From Erythrobacter sp. (GTDB taxonomy: Bacteria; Pseudomonadota; Alphaproteobacteria; Sphingomonadales; Sphingomonadaceae): a DNA stretch of 64,000 nt. The notes under the pieces are model-generated. The model did not search any database and was not told where the DNA came from. It worked only from the letters and a program-made list of their open reading frames with translations. The translations under genes were made by a program, and so were the position numbers. The stretch lies in the NCBI GenBank assembly GCA_002695185.1, contig NZOF01000163.1, positions 33,292 to 97,291 on the forward strand, given 5' to 3'. Positions 61,671 through 64,000 of the stretch are shown here, piece after piece; position 1 is the first letter of the stretch; every line of letters starts with the position of its first letter.

Positions 61671-62584
61671 GCCTGAACTCCCTCATCGCCAACGAGCTGG
61701 ACGAAAATATCGTGAAGGCTCGCGCTGCGTTCATCCCAGCGGCGCAGGGCAATGCCGTTAGCGGAGCAGTGTTCGAGGACGTTGCCTGCGGGCACACCCT
61801 GATTGAGTGCGACCCGCCATTCAGGCCATCCGTCGTCATCCAACCCGACCTGTTTTGCAGAGGCCACGCCGGGTAGAGATCCGAGGTCGACTTTCGCCAC
61901 GGCCTTGATGGTGGCGGGCAATTGCGCGCGAGCTTCGGACAGGGTTCCTTCGAAGCGCTTGCTGCCCTTCCGCAGGAGCAGCAGGCGATCGCACAGGCGT
62001 TCGGCATGCTGCATCACGTGGGTCGAGAATATGACTGCTGCGCCGCGGTTTGAGGCTTCCAGAATTTCATTCTCGAGAAGTCCCTGGTTAACCGGATCAA
62101 GACCAGAGAAGGGCTCGTCCAGCATGAGAAGGTCGGGATCGTTTACCAGCGCAGTCGCGAGTTGGACCTTCTGTGCCATGCCCTTCGACATGTCGCCGAT
62201 ATCGCTCTTCGCACGCTCACCGAGGTCAAATCGATCAAGCAAAGCCATTCCCCGCGCGCGCGCAGCGCCGGGGCTCATCCCCTTCAGGCGGCCGAAATAG
62301 ATGATGGTGTCGATTGCGCTCATGCCGGAATAGAGGCCGCGTTCTTCGGGCAGGAATCCTATGGCATTAGCTTGGCGTCGGTCGGGAGCCCCTCCAAGAA
62401 CGGTAATCTTCCCAGACGTTGGACGGATAATGTCCAGAACCATGCGAAGCGTCGTGGTTTTTCCAGCACCATTGCCGCCGAGAAAACCGAATATCTCTCC
62501 CGACGATACCGAGAATGACAAGTCATCAACCGCCAGCACGTTGTCGAACTGCTTGACGAGGTTGCGAACTTCCAGAACCGACAT
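61667..62584 (-). CDS. ABC exporter ATP-binding protein (NatA type)
   Basis: A 305-residue ATPase for the adjacent permease. Walker A is GFLGGNGAGKTTTLRM (GGN in place of the usual GPN), the signature DMSKGMAQKVQLA, Walker B LLMLDEPFSGLDPVNQGLLE and the switch His in IFSTHVMQHAERL. A roughly 75-residue C-terminal domain follows, as in NatA and drug-exporting relatives. I chose the ATG at 62584, with AGGGGG upstream. Confidence 0.93.
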   Translation of the reverse strand: MSVLEVRNLVKQFDNVLAVDDLSFSVSSGEIFGFLGGNGAGKTTTLRMVLDIIRPTSGKITVLGGAPDRRQANAIGFLPEERGLYSGMSAIDTIIYFGRLKGMSPGAARARGMALLDRFDLGERAKSDIGDMSKGMAQKVQLATALVNDPDLLMLDEPFSGLDPVNQGLLENEILEASNRGAAVIFSTHVMQHAERLCDRLLLLRKGSKRFEGTLSEARAQLPATIKAVAKVDLGSLPGVASAKQVGLDDDGWPEWRVALNQGVPAGNVLEHCSANGIALRRWDERSASLHDIFVQLVGDEGVQA

Positions 62585-62665
62585 GAGACCCCCTACCCTG
62601 TAGTAAGGCAAGCCTATGGATTATCAGAGGCGGCAGCAAGACAAAGGCTGATTTTACAGTACGAA

Positions 62666-62698
62666 ATACAAAGAGGGGCCGACGAATGTCGACCCCTC
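62666..62698 (-). terminator. Terminator after clpA
   Basis: GAGGGGTCGAC and GTCGGCCCCTC (minus-strand reading; 62688-62698 with 62673-62683) form an 11-bp stem with one G-T pair and an ATTC loop, then a T-rich TTTGTATTT stretch. It lies 21 bp past the clpA stop. Confidence 0.82.
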
Positions 62699-62719
62699 GG
62701 ATAAATGGTTGTCGGACGC

Positions 62720-64000
62720 TTAGCTTTCGCCGTCGTCCGATTCCTCGCTTTCGCTCGCATCGGCACCGGGCCTTTCGCTGCTAGCCGCCTTTTTCTTGGG
62801 TTTTGACTTGGGCGGCGCCGGCGTGAGTTCGAAAGCGGGCTTTCCGTCCTTCATCGTCACCGCGACCTCGCCTCCGTCGGCCAGTTTGCCGAACAACAGC
62901 TCCTCGGCCAGGGGTTGCTTGATCTTCTCCTGGATCAGGCGGCCCATCGGGCGTGCGCCGTAAAGCCTGTCGTACCCCTTGTCGGCGAGCCAAGCGCGGC
63001 TTTCCTTGTCGAACTGAATGTCGACATTCTGTTCCGCCAGTTGCAGTTCGAGCTGAAGAATGAACTTGTCGACCACGCGTGCGACGGTGTTTTTGCCGAG
63101 GTAAGCAAAGGGGACGATCGCATCGAGACGGTTGCGGAATTCGGGGGTGAACATGCGCTTCACCGCTTCCTCGCTCGCATCTTCCCTGGATACGTCGCCA
63201 AAGCCGATACCCTGTTTTGCCATGTCCGATGCGCCGGCATTGGTGGTCATGATGAGCACCACATTGCGGAAATCGACCGTTTTGCCGTGATGATCGGTCA
63301 GTCGACCGTTATCCATCACTTGCAGCAGGATGTTGAACAGGTCCGGATGTGCCTTCTCGATTTCATCTAGGAGAAGCACGCAGTGCGGGTTCTGGTCGAT
63401 GGCATCGGTGAGAAGTCCGCCCTGATCATAGCCGACATAGCCGGGAGGCGCACCGATCAGCCGGGAAACGCTGTGGCGTTCCATATATTCGGACATGTCG
63501 AAACGCTTCAGCTCGATGCCCATGATGCTGGCGAGCTGACTCGCCACTTCGGTTTTACCGACCCCAGTCGGGCCCGAGAACAGGAACGACCCGATCGGCT
63601 TGTCCGGATCGCGTAGGCCTGCGCGGCTCAGTTTCATCGCAGTCGCCAGCTTATCGACCGCTGCATCCTGTCCGAACACGACGTGCTTGAGATCGCGATC
63701 GAGGTTTTGGAGCGCCTTCTTATCGTCGGTGGATACAGATTTCGGCGGGATGCGAGCCATGGTCGCGATGACTGCTTCGATTTCCTTCGAGGTAATCTTC
63801 TTTTTCCGGCGGCTGGGCGGAACCAGCATCTGCATGGCGCCGACTTCGTCGATCACATCGATCGCCTTGTCTGGCAGCTTGCGGTCGTTGATGTAACGCG
63901 CAGACAGTTCGACGGCAGTCTTGATCGCATCGGACGTATATTTGACCTTGTGATGATCCTCGAAGGCGCTGCGCAAACCCTTGAGGATAGCAACAGTATC
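62720..64000 (-). CDS. clpA: ATP-dependent Clp protease ATP-binding subunit ClpA (5' end beyond window)
   Basis: The C-terminal 426 residues of ClpA, which feeds N-degron and SsrA-tagged proteins to ClpP. Visible are the end of AAA-1 (DTVAILKGLRSAFEDHHKVK at the edge, LPDKAIDVIDEVGA) and AAA-2: Walker A FSGPTGVGKTEVA, Walker B HCVLLLDEIEKAHPD, sensor ARPMGRLIQEKIKQPLAEEL. The C-terminal 45 residues are Lys/Glu/Ser-rich and extend beyond E. coli ClpA. The start is off the window. clpS is expected upstream but cannot be seen. Confidence 0.95.
   Translation of the reverse strand, partial: DTVAILKGLRSAFEDHHKVKYTSDAIKTAVELSARYINDRKLPDKAIDVIDEVGAMQMLVPPSRRKKKITSKEIEAVIATMARIPPKSVSTDDKKALQNLDRDLKHVVFGQDAAVDKLATAMKLSRAGLRDPDKPIGSFLFSGPTGVGKTEVASQLASIMGIELKRFDMSEYMERHSVSRLIGAPPGYVGYDQGGLLTDAIDQNPHCVLLLDEIEKAHPDLFNILLQVMDNGRLTDHHGKTVDFRNVVLIMTTNAGASDMAKQGIGFGDVSREDASEEAVKRMFTPEFRNRLDAIVPFAYLGKNTVARVVDKFILQLELQLAEQNVDIQFDKESRAWLADKGYDRLYGARPMGRLIQEKIKQPLAEELLFGKLADGGEVAVTMKDGKPAFELTPAPPKSKPKKKAASSERPGADASESEESDDGES

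Noticed and set aside
1..64000. Mobile elements, prophage, CRISPR arrays, integrated islands
   Set aside because: No transposase, integrase, phage structural gene or regular spaced repeat was found. All genes belong to common alphaproteobacterial core or near-core families.

Overview
This window is core chromosome of an alphaproteobacterium, most probably a sphingomonad of the Erythrobacteraceae type. The evidence is the gene content: a PopZ (DUF2497) homologue, DUF1491 and DUF6489 proteins, class I fumarase, an N-terminally extended S9, a ThiS-ThiG fusion, and hemE/rho next to mnmE-mnmG-rsmG-parA-parB. The DNA is moderately GC-rich. I see no prophage, insertion sequence, CRISPR array, tRNA or rRNA gene. 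Taxonomy is inferred from gene families, not from a marker search.

Layout. 1-9 kb: an exported DUF885 lipoprotein (cut by the window edge), pyrD, a lipoprotein gamma-glutamyltransferase, an acyl-CoA ligase, thiSG, a MerC-like membrane protein and heme A synthase. 9-16 kb: rplM-rpsI with a strong terminator, a phosphoesterase/lipid-kinase pair, a LytTR two-component system and fumarase. 16-25 kb: a degenerate PCMT-like gene, tolC, popZ, an S9 peptidase, Fe-S genes, xth and a SleB-type hydrolase.

25-40 kb is the replication-origin region. Leftward genes (hpf, dnaQ, coaE, aroE, maf, ppsR) and rightward genes (hemE, hemJ, rho, mnmE, mnmG, rsmG, parA, parB) diverge from a 254-bp gap at 29389-29642. 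From memory, this is the gene order around the Caulobacter crescentus origin. The gap holds seven GANTC (CcrM methylation) sites, DnaA-box-like 9-mers and an AT-rich palindrome, so I propose it as oriC. Five parS sites (three with an exact GTTTCACGTGAAAC core, two with one mismatch) lie 5-14 kb to its right, four of them inside genes.

40-52 kb: msrC, a sorbosone-dehydrogenase-like protein, an acyl-CoA dehydrogenase, a Sua5 protein, a GIN-domain lipoprotein, carD, yihY, fdxA, an S4 protein, a Suv3-like helicase and an M23 peptidase. 52-64 kb: a translationally coupled hemB-GNAT-GNAT-carbonic-anhydrase-like-DUF167 operon, a DNA ligase/exonuclease repair pair, an M1 peptidase, a NatAB-type ABC exporter and the C-terminal two thirds or so of clpA.

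The most interesting signals are the methylation-dense putative origin, the parS sites embedded in reading frames, an orphan minus-strand terminator upstream of pyrD that suggests an unannotated small RNA, a BLUF photoreceptor gene directly behind rho, and a yihY gene with no canonical start codon outside the upstream ferredoxin gene.
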